Shown: positions 1 through 9,615 of the stretch, piece after piece
Numbering within the stretch: position 1 is the stretch's first letter
Layout: every line of letters begins with the position of its first letter
NCBI GenBank assembly: GCA_002105175.1
Contig: MCGE01000014.1
Span: 62,001-126,000, forward strand
Reading direction: 5' to 3'
Source of the DNA: Absidia repens
Taxonomy: Eukaryota; Mucoromycota; Mucoromycetes; Mucorales; Cunninghamellaceae
DNA: 64,000 nt
Program-made: the position numbers and the translations under genes
The notes under the pieces: model-generated
The model's input: only the letters and a program-made list of their open reading frames with translations
Database searches by the model: none
Told to the model about the DNA's origin: nothing

Positions 1-180
1 AATTTAAACTAATGTTGACCATTCTTCAGATATCCCTCAATAGTCTCCCACATGCTACCTCCAATAGATCACTTGCGGTATGTTTTGGTGAATGTTTCTT
101 GGGTGGGTTACGGGAGAGGAGTAATACATTAGGCGATTATATTGCTTTTACAGTGTTTTATTGGTATTCAGGGCTCCCTT
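1..180 (+). repeat. Dispersed CACGTG repeat, copy A (truncated by window start)
   Basis: The first bases contain the inner part of the repeat family described for the other copies: a TTGACCATTCTTCAG block followed by CTNCCTCCAATAGATC. The same blocks occur in forward orientation near 37190-37250 and in reverse orientation near 29790-29860 and 60560-60620. The conserved core with CACGTG would lie upstream of the window, so only the inner tail is seen here. The right boundary is approximate. Confidence 0.55.
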
Positions 181-680
181 GAAGGCTGTATCGGGGAAAA
201 TGGGAATTTTTAGCCCTTACTTTTAGTTTTTTTTTTGTCGAGGAGTATGACTTGCTCAGCATTATACCAAAAACGGCTGTGTCTGAATAGGCTAGATATA
301 CAGACAGAAGATGTTTGCTTTTTCGTTATCTTTCATTGAAATGAATTTTTGAAGTCGATCAGAATACTGGTTGGTGTGTAATAATATATTTTGTCAATTG
401 ATCAAAACCAATATGTAGTCCCCCGGTCTCAAATCCCTGCTAAAATTTGACTGTGCACACACTAATTGTCGATGCTGTAGAATAACTCTATATACTTCTA
501 ATCCCTACTGAATCCCAATTCACTACTTGAAAGGTCATTGGAAGGTTGGTTTTCTTTGTTTACGTTTAATCCTCTGCACTCCATATACCAATCCCAGCTA
601 TCTGGACTCAAAATAAAATACTCTCCTGAGTCTACTTCGTCGTTCATATCAATAGTTTAAAGCGCTACCTGTCATACCTA

Positions 681-690
681 TATAAAAGGG
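681..690 (+). promoter_or_regulatory. TATA box of a compact promoter
   Basis: TATAAAAGGG is followed by a pyrimidine-rich stretch and a CA-rich leader (CTTCACACACAAAATGG). An ATG lies 53 bp after the end of the box. This is the layout of a strong fungal core promoter. What it drives is unclear (see the 19-codon ORF). Confidence 0.45.
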
Positions 691-742
691 GGAATCCGCT
701 CAATTTTTTTTCCCGAACCCCACTCACGCCTTCACACACAAA

Positions 743-802
743 ATGGATGATGCCTATAATAGAAGGTTCAAAACTACGCTATCTTATGCCAGATATCGTT
801 AA
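743..802 (+). CDS. 19-aa micro-ORF behind a strong promoter
   Basis: The ORF starts at an ATG in good context (AAAATGG) directly after a TATA box and a CA-rich leader, and reads MDDAYNRRFKTTLSYARYR before a TAA. No longer reading could be built: a CCAACAG acceptor-like site at about 830-836 leads into an early stop in the frame tested. It may be a real micropeptide, or the first codons of a decayed gene that kept its promoter. I do not recognise the peptide. Confidence is in the ORF existing, not in a function. Confidence 0.25.
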   Translation: MDDAYNRRFKTTLSYARYR

Positions 803-1128
803 TGTGGGCTCCTACTGCACGTCTTTTTTCCAACAGGCACCAATAATAATAGATTAGGTTACGTGATTTTTCCAATTTTATCCTTCATCATCCATACTAG
901 AAAATAAAAGTCGTTCTCATTCAACTAAAAAATATCATCATCGATGAGTTACAGTAAAAATCATCATCAGTCAAACATGAAATAGTCATCAAATATAATA
1001 AAAACAAATATTTATTTCAACACAAACGATATATAAAAGAAGAGGGGATGAGGTGTGTTTCTAAACTAAAGTACTATACAATGTAGGGGGCGGGGAATGT
1101 TTTGTTTCACATGAGTAAAGGCCAAAAA

Positions 1129-1924
1129 TCATACGCGTTCAGCAACCCAAATGGCCGTTTTGCAACCTTGCTTGATAACCGCGGAAAGAGCAGAGTGGAA
1201 AGGAGCCCGTTGAGCATCGTGAGCCACGGCAATATCATGATGTTCCAATTCTTCATCTCGGCAAGTTGCGATGGTCTATTTCCAAAACAAGATTTTTTTT
1301 TAAAAAAAAATGTCAGCCCACAAAAAGAAAAGCAACAATAGCAAAAATTCCATATTGTATATAGCCTTTTTTTTTTCAACTTACTTCGGAGAGATAGGTC
1401 AATTCCTTGTTGTGATTTTTAAAACCATGGAGTTCCCGTAATTGATCATTATAATGATTGCCAATGACAGTTTCCACAGCCTCAGTACAGGCCATAGCAG
1501 CTTCTTTTCCGAGTAGAGCTGTGCCAGCACCAACAGCAAACCCGGCTACTTCCCACACAGGACGCAATAAACTAGGGCGGACACGATGTTCACCCACCAA
1601 ACCATTGAAGAATTCCAAATGCTTCTTTTCTTGATCCCACATTTCTTGCAATAAAGGCTTGAGTTCTTTATCATTTCCAAGTACAGCCATTTGTCCCTTG
1701 TATATATAATAAGCACCCACTTCACCAGATTGATCGACACGAATCATGGGCTCCAATTGTCGCTTTTCTTCCGCTGTCAATGCACGGTTGCTGTGTTGTG
1801 CTGATTCGCCTTGATGAAAGCTGCCGGAGGTGTTGTTGATGGTACTTGCGTCGTTCGCTAATTGCGATGTGCTGGAAAAAGATCTTGTAGAAGAACGCGA
1901 TAGCAGAGTTCGTGCACGTAGCAT
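1129..1924 (-). CDS. COQ7: 5-demethoxyubiquinone hydroxylase, mitochondrial (Coq7)
   Basis: This is the diiron enzyme of ubiquinone biosynthesis, which hydroxylates demethoxyubiquinone on the matrix face of the inner mitochondrial membrane within the CoQ synthome. Two exons (1924-1385, 1275-1129) join in phase 0 over a 109-bp intron and give 228 aa, close to yeast Coq7. The N-terminus ([18 protein letters not shown]) is Arg/Ser-rich like a mitochondrial presequence. Family ligands are visible: [17 protein letters not shown], the ExxH in [25 protein letters not shown], and in exon 2 [12 protein letters not shown] with the second ExxH. The end ([12 protein letters not shown]) matches the family C-terminus. 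It is divergent from CFAP20 with 196 bp between start codons. Confidence 0.95.
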
Positions 1925-2120
1925 ATTGATGGTATGGTGTAAACTTGGGAAAGTAAAAAGTGAAAGAGAAGGAAAAAAAAAAAAAAAAAAAGAAAAACCG
2001 GCCCTTGAGGTTTTGGCCAGCCTAGTGGAAACAGAAAAAATAATCCCGGAGTTTCAAAAGAAAAAAAAGGGAATGAATGCATCGACAAAAATTTCTTTCG
2101 GGTTCTTTTCCATTCAGGCA
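1925..2120. promoter_or_regulatory. Shared COQ7/CFAP20 upstream region
   Basis: These 196 bp separate the two divergent start codons. They include a run of about 15 A (about 1973-1990) and a purine-rich A/G stretch around 2055-2072. No clear TATA box is seen. Bidirectional use is inferred from the spacing. Confidence 0.4.
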
Positions 2121-3092
2121 ATGTTTAGAAATACTTTTCAGGTAGGACTTTCTTCGAACATACTTGGCTGTTTTTACTGCTAATCATGTAACTCATTACG
2201 CTTTTTTCGTTATATTTAGGCGGGATTCCTTTCTATTTTGTATAGTATTGGGTAAGTTAAACCACATCGCTATAGCACATGCCACTCGATTGCTAGACAC
2301 CTTTTTTTTTTATTCTGTTGACTTGTTAGGAATGAGCCTTTACAACTTTGGACAACTCATACAAATGACACCGATCGACAGTCTTCTTCGATTAGCAACG
2401 AATACAAGCAGTCTGACAACACTGATTTTAGTAGCGGCGACGGCAACGACGCTCACAACAAAGTAGTATCGAGAATCGAACGAGTACAGGATTCCATGAT
2501 CAGCTCCAGTGTGATCGAACTTGTGTCCAACAACATTGCATCAACATATATTACCTGCCCACCGCTCAAGTCATCGTCCACGCGCGGGACATCATTGTCA
2601 CTTGGTATCAAACTTCCTTATCTTGTATTTATTGTCAAGAACTTAGATCAGTATGTGTCCTTTGAAGTACAAGTGGTGGATGACAAGCAACAAACCCGCC
2701 GATTTCGATGCTCCAACTATCAACTAGAAACCCGCGTCAAGCCAATCATCACTACCATGCCCTTACGTCTGGAACCAGGCTGGAATCAAATGGTCTTTGA
2801 TCTGGCCGATCTCGTCAAACGCGCTTATGCCACCACGTACCTGGAAACCGCTCGTGTCACCGTCCATGCCAATTGTCGTTTACGCCGTATCTATTTTGCT
2901 GATCGCCTTTGTAGTGAAGATGAACTACCTCCCGAATTTAAACTATTCCTTCCTGTAAGTTTTCTTTTTGTGTGTGGCTATACTAGTCGCTTTTTGATCT
3001 TGTTTATTCGGATCAACTAATATTTTTCTTTGCTTTTTTTTTTGTTTTTTTTTTTTTTTGTTTCTTCTTTACAGGTTGACAAGAACAGCTAG
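2121..3092 (+). CDS. CFAP20: Cilia- and flagella-associated protein 20 homologue (CFAP20/BUG22)
   Basis: Four exons (2121-2141, 2220-2251, 2330-2954, 3075-3092) give 231 aa. The start [18 protein letters not shown], then [76 protein letters not shown] and EFKLFLPV follow the CFAP20 family step by step. In animals and ciliates CFAP20 is an inner-junction protein of axonemal doublet microtubules; in plants and animals it also has non-ciliary roles. The usual length is about 193 aa. The extra ~37 residues are a Thr/Ser/Asp/Asn-rich insertion after the LQLW stretch (about residues 30-60). A tandem 52-bp duplication carrying AATAAA follows the gene. Confidence 0.93.
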
Positions 3093-3234
3093 GCAACAAC
3101 ATCATCATCCTGTCTCCTTTCCCTCCTTTGATAGTATTATATCCGCATAGCTTACTTATGTCCAATCATATATCATATGTATTACTTCTCCTGCCATTTG
3201 TATATTTGTAGTACATTTTATTATACTTTTGATT

Positions 3235-3345
3235 ACTTGATTCTCAAATAAAAAATTTAGTGTGATTGGTGTTTTTTGATGGTTATCATTACTTGATTCT
3301 CAAATAAAAATTTAGTGTGATTAGGGTTTTTGATGGTTATCAAGG
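3235..3345 (+). repeat. Tandem ~52-bp duplication in the CFAP20 3' region
   Basis: The unit ACTTGATTCTCAAATAAA... through GATGGTTATCA occurs twice in direct succession with few differences. Each unit carries an AATAAA, so the poly(A) signal has been duplicated. Confidence 0.8.
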
Positions 3346-3429
3346 AGAAAGGTTAGTCGTTGGTTGTGATTAGGACTAGATACTGGTTGTATATCCTATA
3401 CACATACACGTATAAACAGACACACACAA

Positions 3430-3451
3430 AAAAAAAAAAAAAAAAAAAAAA
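3430..3451 (+). repeat. Poly(A) run after a CA-rich stretch
   Basis: About 22 A residues follow ACACACAC and precede a G run. The region 3346-3708 between the convergent CFAP20 and FANCJ genes otherwise shows nothing that I can identify. Confidence 0.7.
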
Positions 3452-3708
3452 GACGGGGGGGGGAATACTTGTAGTTATGGTATGAATAATATCAACTCGA
3501 AAGAGACGTTTGGTATATTTACACAAAAATATGACACAAAAAATTGAAGAAGGATATAATTGTATTTATTGGATTTGCATAAGCAATGAGTATATAACAA
3601 ATCAACCATCCATACTAATCTATATTATGCTATAATAAACTACTATACAATTAAATAAAACCGAGCCAAACTACGTTACGCTAGCCAAATGATCATCCGA
3701 ATTGTTCT

Positions 3709-6700
3709 TCATTTCACATCATCGTGACAAGAAACGTGCACCAAATCCTTGATCAACCACATTTTTCCTATCAGTTCCTTATTTGTTGCTTCACTTCCAC
3801 AAGTTGTCGTGACAATGTTGGCTCCAATGGTTTGATTGCAGCAAGGAGAGAGGAGGGGATAATAAACCATTTTGTCTACAGAATTCCACTGAATGTCGTG
3901 TGTCGTTGTTATCTTTGTGGTGTGATCGGTCGTTTTTGTCCAATAAATGCTATGTTCATCCGTTAGTTCTATTAGATTAACTGTTTGCACATGCTGATTT
4001 TCGTGTGTTTGTTGCATAATGTTGATAAAATAGTGAAGTTGAGTGGTCATTGAAGTATATATGCCTGGTGAAGATGATAAAGGATGATTGCATTGCTTAC
4101 ATATGATGTCGTATTTTGAATTTGTTGACACTGACGCTGATGTTGATGGTAATGCTGATGCTAATGCTAATGATGATGCTGATGCTGATGCTGATGCTAA
4201 TGCTGATGATGATGCTGATGCCGATGCTGATACTGATACTGATGCTGATGCAGATGCTGATGCTGATACTGATGCTGATGCCTGGGTTGGTTTTGGAGAA
4301 TAAAATGGCGACGATGTAGTACTGAAGAAGTCATCCGAATCAGAACTATCATCGTAATTCATCAAGCCGTCCAATACAAAGTCATTAAACCGATCGAGTT
4401 GCTGATTTTCATTTTCCATCATCAAGTCTGGGCTATGTTCGCGTCGGTAGTCCAAATCTTCAGGTTGGTGTTCATATATGCTGGTATTTGTCTTCTCATG
4501 GTCTGCTTGAAGTTCATGTTGTAAATGCGATAGTGATGATTCTTCTTTGGTGTCAGCAGCCTGGAGCTCATGTTGTAAATCCGATAGTGATGATTCCTCT
4601 TTGGTGTCAGCAGCCTGGAGTTCATGTTGTAAAGTCGATAGTGATGATTCCTCTTTAGTGTCAGCAGTCTGATTGGCTTCGTATTGACGATGAAGGGCGG
4701 CAGCATGATCTTCCGAATCAATCCTTTGTCTTTCTTGGGTGAATTTGACAATGTCTGCCATAATCGCCTTGAAGTTGTCCGTTCTTGATACACACAACTC
4801 TCGAATCCACTTTGATAAGCGCATAATATGTGCTTTTTTTCCAAACCGCTTTTCCAGAAGAAAAATTGAACCTAATAAAATAAATAAATGAGTCAATACA
4901 TATACATGAATGGTCAAAAACATAGACGTTCATGGACTTACCCCAATCGTTTCGGTGCCGAATGCATCTCCCTAGTGCCTGGTTGATAGCTAAGTACCGA
5001 AGAAAACATCAATTAGAAAAAAGAAAAAAAGTCAAATCTCGACGTTATTGCACCCTTACCTCTGTATCCTTGAATATTGTACCTGTTGCCAAAAATGAGA
5101 CAAAGTGATTAATATCGCAATATAATAATCACATTTTTGTTTGTTGGCGAAACCGTGTAAACGACACTGCTTACCAATCATTTCCATTCAACAATGAGTT
5201 ATTTTGTCGATATCGTTTGTCATTGTATGATTGCTTCAAAGTCACCTTCGTATCGGACCTAAAATATATATCATAGAGGAAGTTAGCAGGTGAATCTCAA
5301 AGCTGACGACAACAAAAAAAAAAAAAAAATCCGGAGCTTACAAACTTGGGAATGGAATACCTGTCGCCACCACAGCCCGGCAATTGTTGTTGCTGAAATC
5401 GATACCTTCTGATACTTTTCCACGGTAGACCTGTAAGGAGAAGAAGAAAAGATATTAAGAGTTAGCTAACTGGTATAATTCTACATATCAAAGACATTTA
5501 CCGCAAAGAATACAGCACCATCATGCTTTCCGTCACCACCATGTTCCGCTTGTTTGATGCATTCATAGAATGATCTCAGAGCCTTGTTAAAAACCATAGA
5601 TGATCCATGTCGAGGTTCTAATCAAAAAAATTGAAGACATAAAATCAGAACATATAGGATTCGCATTTGTGAGCAAATTTCAGGATACATACCCATTATG
5701 ACGCGCTTTTTTTCTTTGAGTCGAGATAACAAACCAGTATTCTAACGTTTTAAATAATAATCAAGATCATCAGTCAGACCATCGATATATATATATATAT
5801 ATATATGTATTTGAAAATTTAAGACTTACCTTCCAGCGAGCATGCAATATACTCAAAAGACGGTAGGAATTTACAAACACTAGGATGCCAAAAGGTACTG
5901 CATCACAAATGTCAGCAATAGCTACAATATATGTAAGGGATATCAGTACCTGATTACCATTGATCGTCATTTCAGTTCTTTTGTATTGCTTACCTTCCCC
6001 AAGATCATCTTGATATTCGATTTTTGATGTATTTGAGTATATGCCATTCAAAGGTCTGGTACTTGGACTATTAATAAGGTGAATAAATGGTTAATTCCAC
6101 CAACGATAACTCGTCCTTAAAGATATTTACCCGCAAGGAAGATTGTGCACCATCACCTGCGATGGCTTGATGACATGCTTGGCTTCTAGACAAATTGGAC
6201 TAGAAAAATAACAAAATGGGAAGATTGGGTAAGTGTAATTCTTTGATTTAACGTATACCTGTGAAACCCTACTTACAAGTCAGTCCCAAGCTCGGCTTCA
6301 AAGGTGCCTATCTATCAGTAATAAGCAATAATAATTAATACTAATGTCAATACACGATTAAAAAATCGACCATATTTAAACTTACAGGCGTCAAAGTACC
6401 ACTGGTCAGAATAACGGAGTGTGCTTTTTTAGCAATGCCTTGAAAGATCACAGCAGGATCCAGACACCTACAAATTGAATATTAGAAAAGAGAAATGATG
6501 ATTGTTAGTCATTTAAAAGTATATTTACAGCCGTAAAGGGTGAATTATTACCAGAATCCCAGTTTTCTTTGCCAATTCTGTCCAGCTGAAACATTACAAA
6601 AACAACGAAACAAGTGGTCAGTCAAGTCATTGAATTCTGTTATAGATACATCAATTACCTCGCTTTGATTCGCCCGTTCTTTCCATCAGCACCATACAGT

Positions 6701-6798
6701 AGTCATCTACGTCATGCCTCGAATCATCTAAAAGGAAACCAAACACCAAAAACAGTTCTATGGAAAAGTAGTTGATATCGTTCAATGCTTCTTGTATC

Positions 6799-6837
<39 letters not shown>

Positions 6838-9451
6838 GTTTTCGTTTTACATACTTTCAAACAACCTGATGGACTTTATAGATAGGTGGGTCCTGTGCGC
6901 TTGTTGACTTTGTTGATAGCTAAGGCCATTGGTTTGGTCCTCACGGTTTTGCCTCATACAGTCTGCGTGGTCGCACACATATTCAAGCATAGGGTAGAGT
7001 GTTGAATTTAAAATATAAGTATTGACGCCGATGTAATCATCTAAAGTTGATCTGATTTCATCGCTGGTTTCCAATCTAAAAGATAATCGAACCGAAAATG
7101 TCAAATTTTGGGTTTTATATCCAACATATCGCCACTTTCCCAATGCCTTTCTTCATCATTTTTTTGAGCTACTTACGTAGATAGACGCTGGTTTTCTTCT
7201 TCCCTCGTAAATTGATGAGAGGAGTGATACATCCAATATGTGAGACGATTGAGCAACTGATAAACAAAAGCATAAATAAATCATGGAGTTAATCAGCAGT
7301 GGGTCATCATACACGGAGGCATTACTTACTTCTAGTAGAGTTTGATGCGCAGTAACAACATGGCCATTATTGATGATTTGATGTAGTTCATATTTCACAT
7401 AGTCAAGGTCTTCATTACTGACTTCAAAAGACGCAGACTCTCGACAAACATTCTCGATATTGTGAGCTACAGAATATAGAAGCAAAGCAAATCTATTAGT
7501 TTTTTTATTTTATTTCGTTTTTCTGAAATGTTTTCATCTTACCTTCATCTAGAATAATTACGCTACCAGAAATTTGTATATCCATCGACATACGAATCAC
7601 TATATGGTAGAAAAATTAGTTAATATAGTAATAAATGACGAGGTGAGTTGAATAAACCACTTACTGGGGTCCACCAGGTAGTTATAAGGGCATATGATCA
7701 GTTCAGCTGTTTTGGCAAGATCCCTGGAAGCAAAGTATGGGCATCCTATTATAAAGTATCAGATAAATAAAATATTTAAAATTAATAACATGCTAATACG
7801 TGGAAAATGATTTCTATATTACCTCCAACTTGCTTGGCAATAGTAGTAAGGTCTTCAATGTCCCAAATGTCGTTTTCACCGTTACGTTGAATTCGTGGAT
7901 CCTTTAATAGAGTTTCAGATTGATTATGGTGTTTGCATTTGTGAAGTTCCACCAAGGCAGTACTTTGGCAAAAGAAGATGAATAAGAATGATTAATATAT
8001 GAGTATATAAAATGTCGATTGGCATTCATTGTAATAATAAACTGTACCAGTCTTCCACTTTGTTGTCGGAGTTGGATACTTGATCATGAACTAAAATACA
8101 CACTTGCATTAAAAAAAGGCATGGCCGCTTGTTCTATTCGATATTGTGTCACTTACTGCAATACTGGTCCCGGCTTCCTAAGATGGCCATTTCTATAAAA
8201 ATCAAAACGAGGAATTCAGACTTGTGATGGCAAAGTAATATTTTACAAAGTTATACTTACTAGGCCGATATGGACTACGTCCTTTCAATTCGCCAACAAG
8301 TTGAGCCACTTGCCTATGCCTAAAAAATAAAGTAAAATATAATATATATTAACACCACGTAGACTAGCATACATATATATATATATCATTACTTACGTTC
8401 GACTTCCGACATAAATCCTAGGCAGTGGTTTTGACATGTCAACCGATTGTGAGTCTTGTGTATTGCCATGGTTGTCCATCTGTGATTCCAAGCGTTTTTG
8501 CTTCTCCTTTTCCAACCAACCTAGAAAAAAAAACAAACAGATATGAGCGTCATTAATGACTTATACATATATAAATAAATGCGCTACCTAAAGCACCACA
8601 TAGTAGAGCTAGTGATTTGCCAGAACCTAAACAATACACAAATGAAACGAAATCAATCAATACAAGTTCCTCCACATACACACACCCTCATTCATTTGCT
8701 ATCATTCTAACCTGTTGGACTTTCCAAAACAGCGTGCTGTTCTTTTTGTAAAGCTTCAATAATCTTTTCAAAATGATGTAAAGAAGATAGTTAATTTGAT
8801 TGAATACCGATCATCCATTCCCTATCAATCTTTTCTATTGCGTGATATTACCTTGGATATCATTTGTATTTGTGATTGATCTATTTAAACAGGAAAAGGT
8901 AGGATTGAGTTCAAATTGCGGCAACCCTGTAGGAGTTCAGATACTTACAAGGTGTGAAGGGAAACTTGACAGGCACACCCTTAACAGGATAAGTCTTCAT
9001 ATTGAGGGAGGCCAAAGAGAGAAGGTTGGATGTTGATGAGGACTGCGTGTCTGAAATATCAACGTCAAAGTTCATCGTTGACTGGGTAGAGGTATTGGAC
9101 GTTCCTTCAGTTATTGAATAATTTGGATTTTCATACTCCAGCGATATTCGTTCGGGTCTGACTATTGTAATTTTTTTTGGCAGTTAGTAACTAATTAATC
9201 CACTATATGTGCTTTTTTTTAATGTTATTATTCACGAACGTACGCATAGCAGGGTATTGGTTGCTGAATGGCACCGCAGGTACACGTCTTTTTGAAGGTG
9301 GTTTGACTCGATCAAAGGAGAAAGGTAACTGTCGTCGTCGGTTAACATTATTGTATCCTTCTTGAGATGCATTTGGTGAGGAGTCGTCGCCACGGTTATG
9401 ATGAATCTGGGAGTCTGTATAAGGAACAAAGTTAACACTTTGCGAAGACAT
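3709..9451 (-). CDS. FANCJ/BRIP1-type Fe-S DNA helicase
   Basis: 5'-3' superfamily 2 DNA helicase of the XPD/FANCJ group, expected in interstrand-crosslink and replication-fork repair. 29 exons: 9451-9244, 9161-8949, 8880-8852, 8763-8712, 8626-8588, 8520-8397, 8319-8261, 8192-8157, 8090-8048, 7962-7823, 7745-7665, 7599-7543, 7466-7330, 7256-7177, 7075-6855, 6790-6659, 6577-6529, 6467-6386, 6311-6277, 6199-6131, 6067-5994, 5921-5830, 5741-5693, 5617-5502, 5430-5342, 5258-5175, 5082-5060, 4989-4942, 4871-3709; all phases close, giving 1207 aa. Motifs: [18 protein letters not shown] (Walker A), [10 protein letters not shown], four Fe-S cysteines (SRDQYC, EDC, HKCKHH, GGCPYF), [16 protein letters not shown] (DEAH box), [18 protein letters not shown], and [14 protein letters not shown] (motif VI). 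DEAHNIE..CRESAS favours FANCJ over RTEL1 or CHL1. The last exon encodes a 54-bp repeat, a Ser/Ala tract and a Cys-rich end. An upstream in-frame Met lies at 9535 in low-complexity sequence. Confidence 0.92.
4131..4285 (-). repeat. GAT/GCT trinucleotide tract coding for Ser/Ala
   Basis: A mixed GATGCT/AATGCT/GATACT tract in the last FANCJ exon. On the coding strand it gives alternating Ser-Ala with some Val and Leu ([19 protein letters not shown]), a disordered linker between the helicase and the Cys-rich tail. Length variation between strains is likely. Confidence 0.85.
4505..4671 (-). repeat. Three 54-bp in-frame repeats in FANCJ tail
   Basis: Three successive units encode [18 protein letters not shown] (18 aa), where x is T, D or H. 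The units differ by a few substitutions only and stay in frame, so the expansion is recent. The motif is acidic, may be helical and lies just after the helicase domain. Confidence 0.9.
6800..6836 (+). repeat. 37-bp poly(T) in a FANCJ intron
   Basis: An uninterrupted T run sits inside the intron between exons 15 and 16 (poly(A) on the coding strand). Length in an assembly should be treated as approximate. Confidence 0.85.
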
Positions 9452-9615
9452 TAGTAAATGAATATCACAGCAGTATATGAAAAAACGACAAAAAAAAAAA
9501 AGACAATAAAAAAAAAAAAAAGGAAAAGAAGGCAAAATCCAGTATTTGAAGACCCGACGGCCAAATTTTTATTTGTGATTAAACTACTGTATACTGTACA
9601 ATCTAGTAACTACCG
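9452..9615 (-). promoter_or_regulatory. CDC45-FANCJ intergenic spacer
   Basis: Only 164 bp separate the CDC45 stop from the FANCJ start on the same strand. The CDC45 3' UTR and the FANCJ promoter must share or overlap this stretch, which contains two A-runs (9490-9522) and no obvious TATA. Confidence 0.5.

Noticed and set aside
4088..4319. Asp/Ala- and Met/Leu-repeat frames on the plus strand
   Set aside because: Antisense shadows of the Ser/Ala-coding trinucleotide tract in FANCJ.
6578..6585. Upstream acceptor (TTTCAG) for FANCJ exon 17
   Set aside because: It looks stronger, but using it breaks the frame at the next codons; the ACAG acceptor 8 bp later restores a continuous FANCJ reading.
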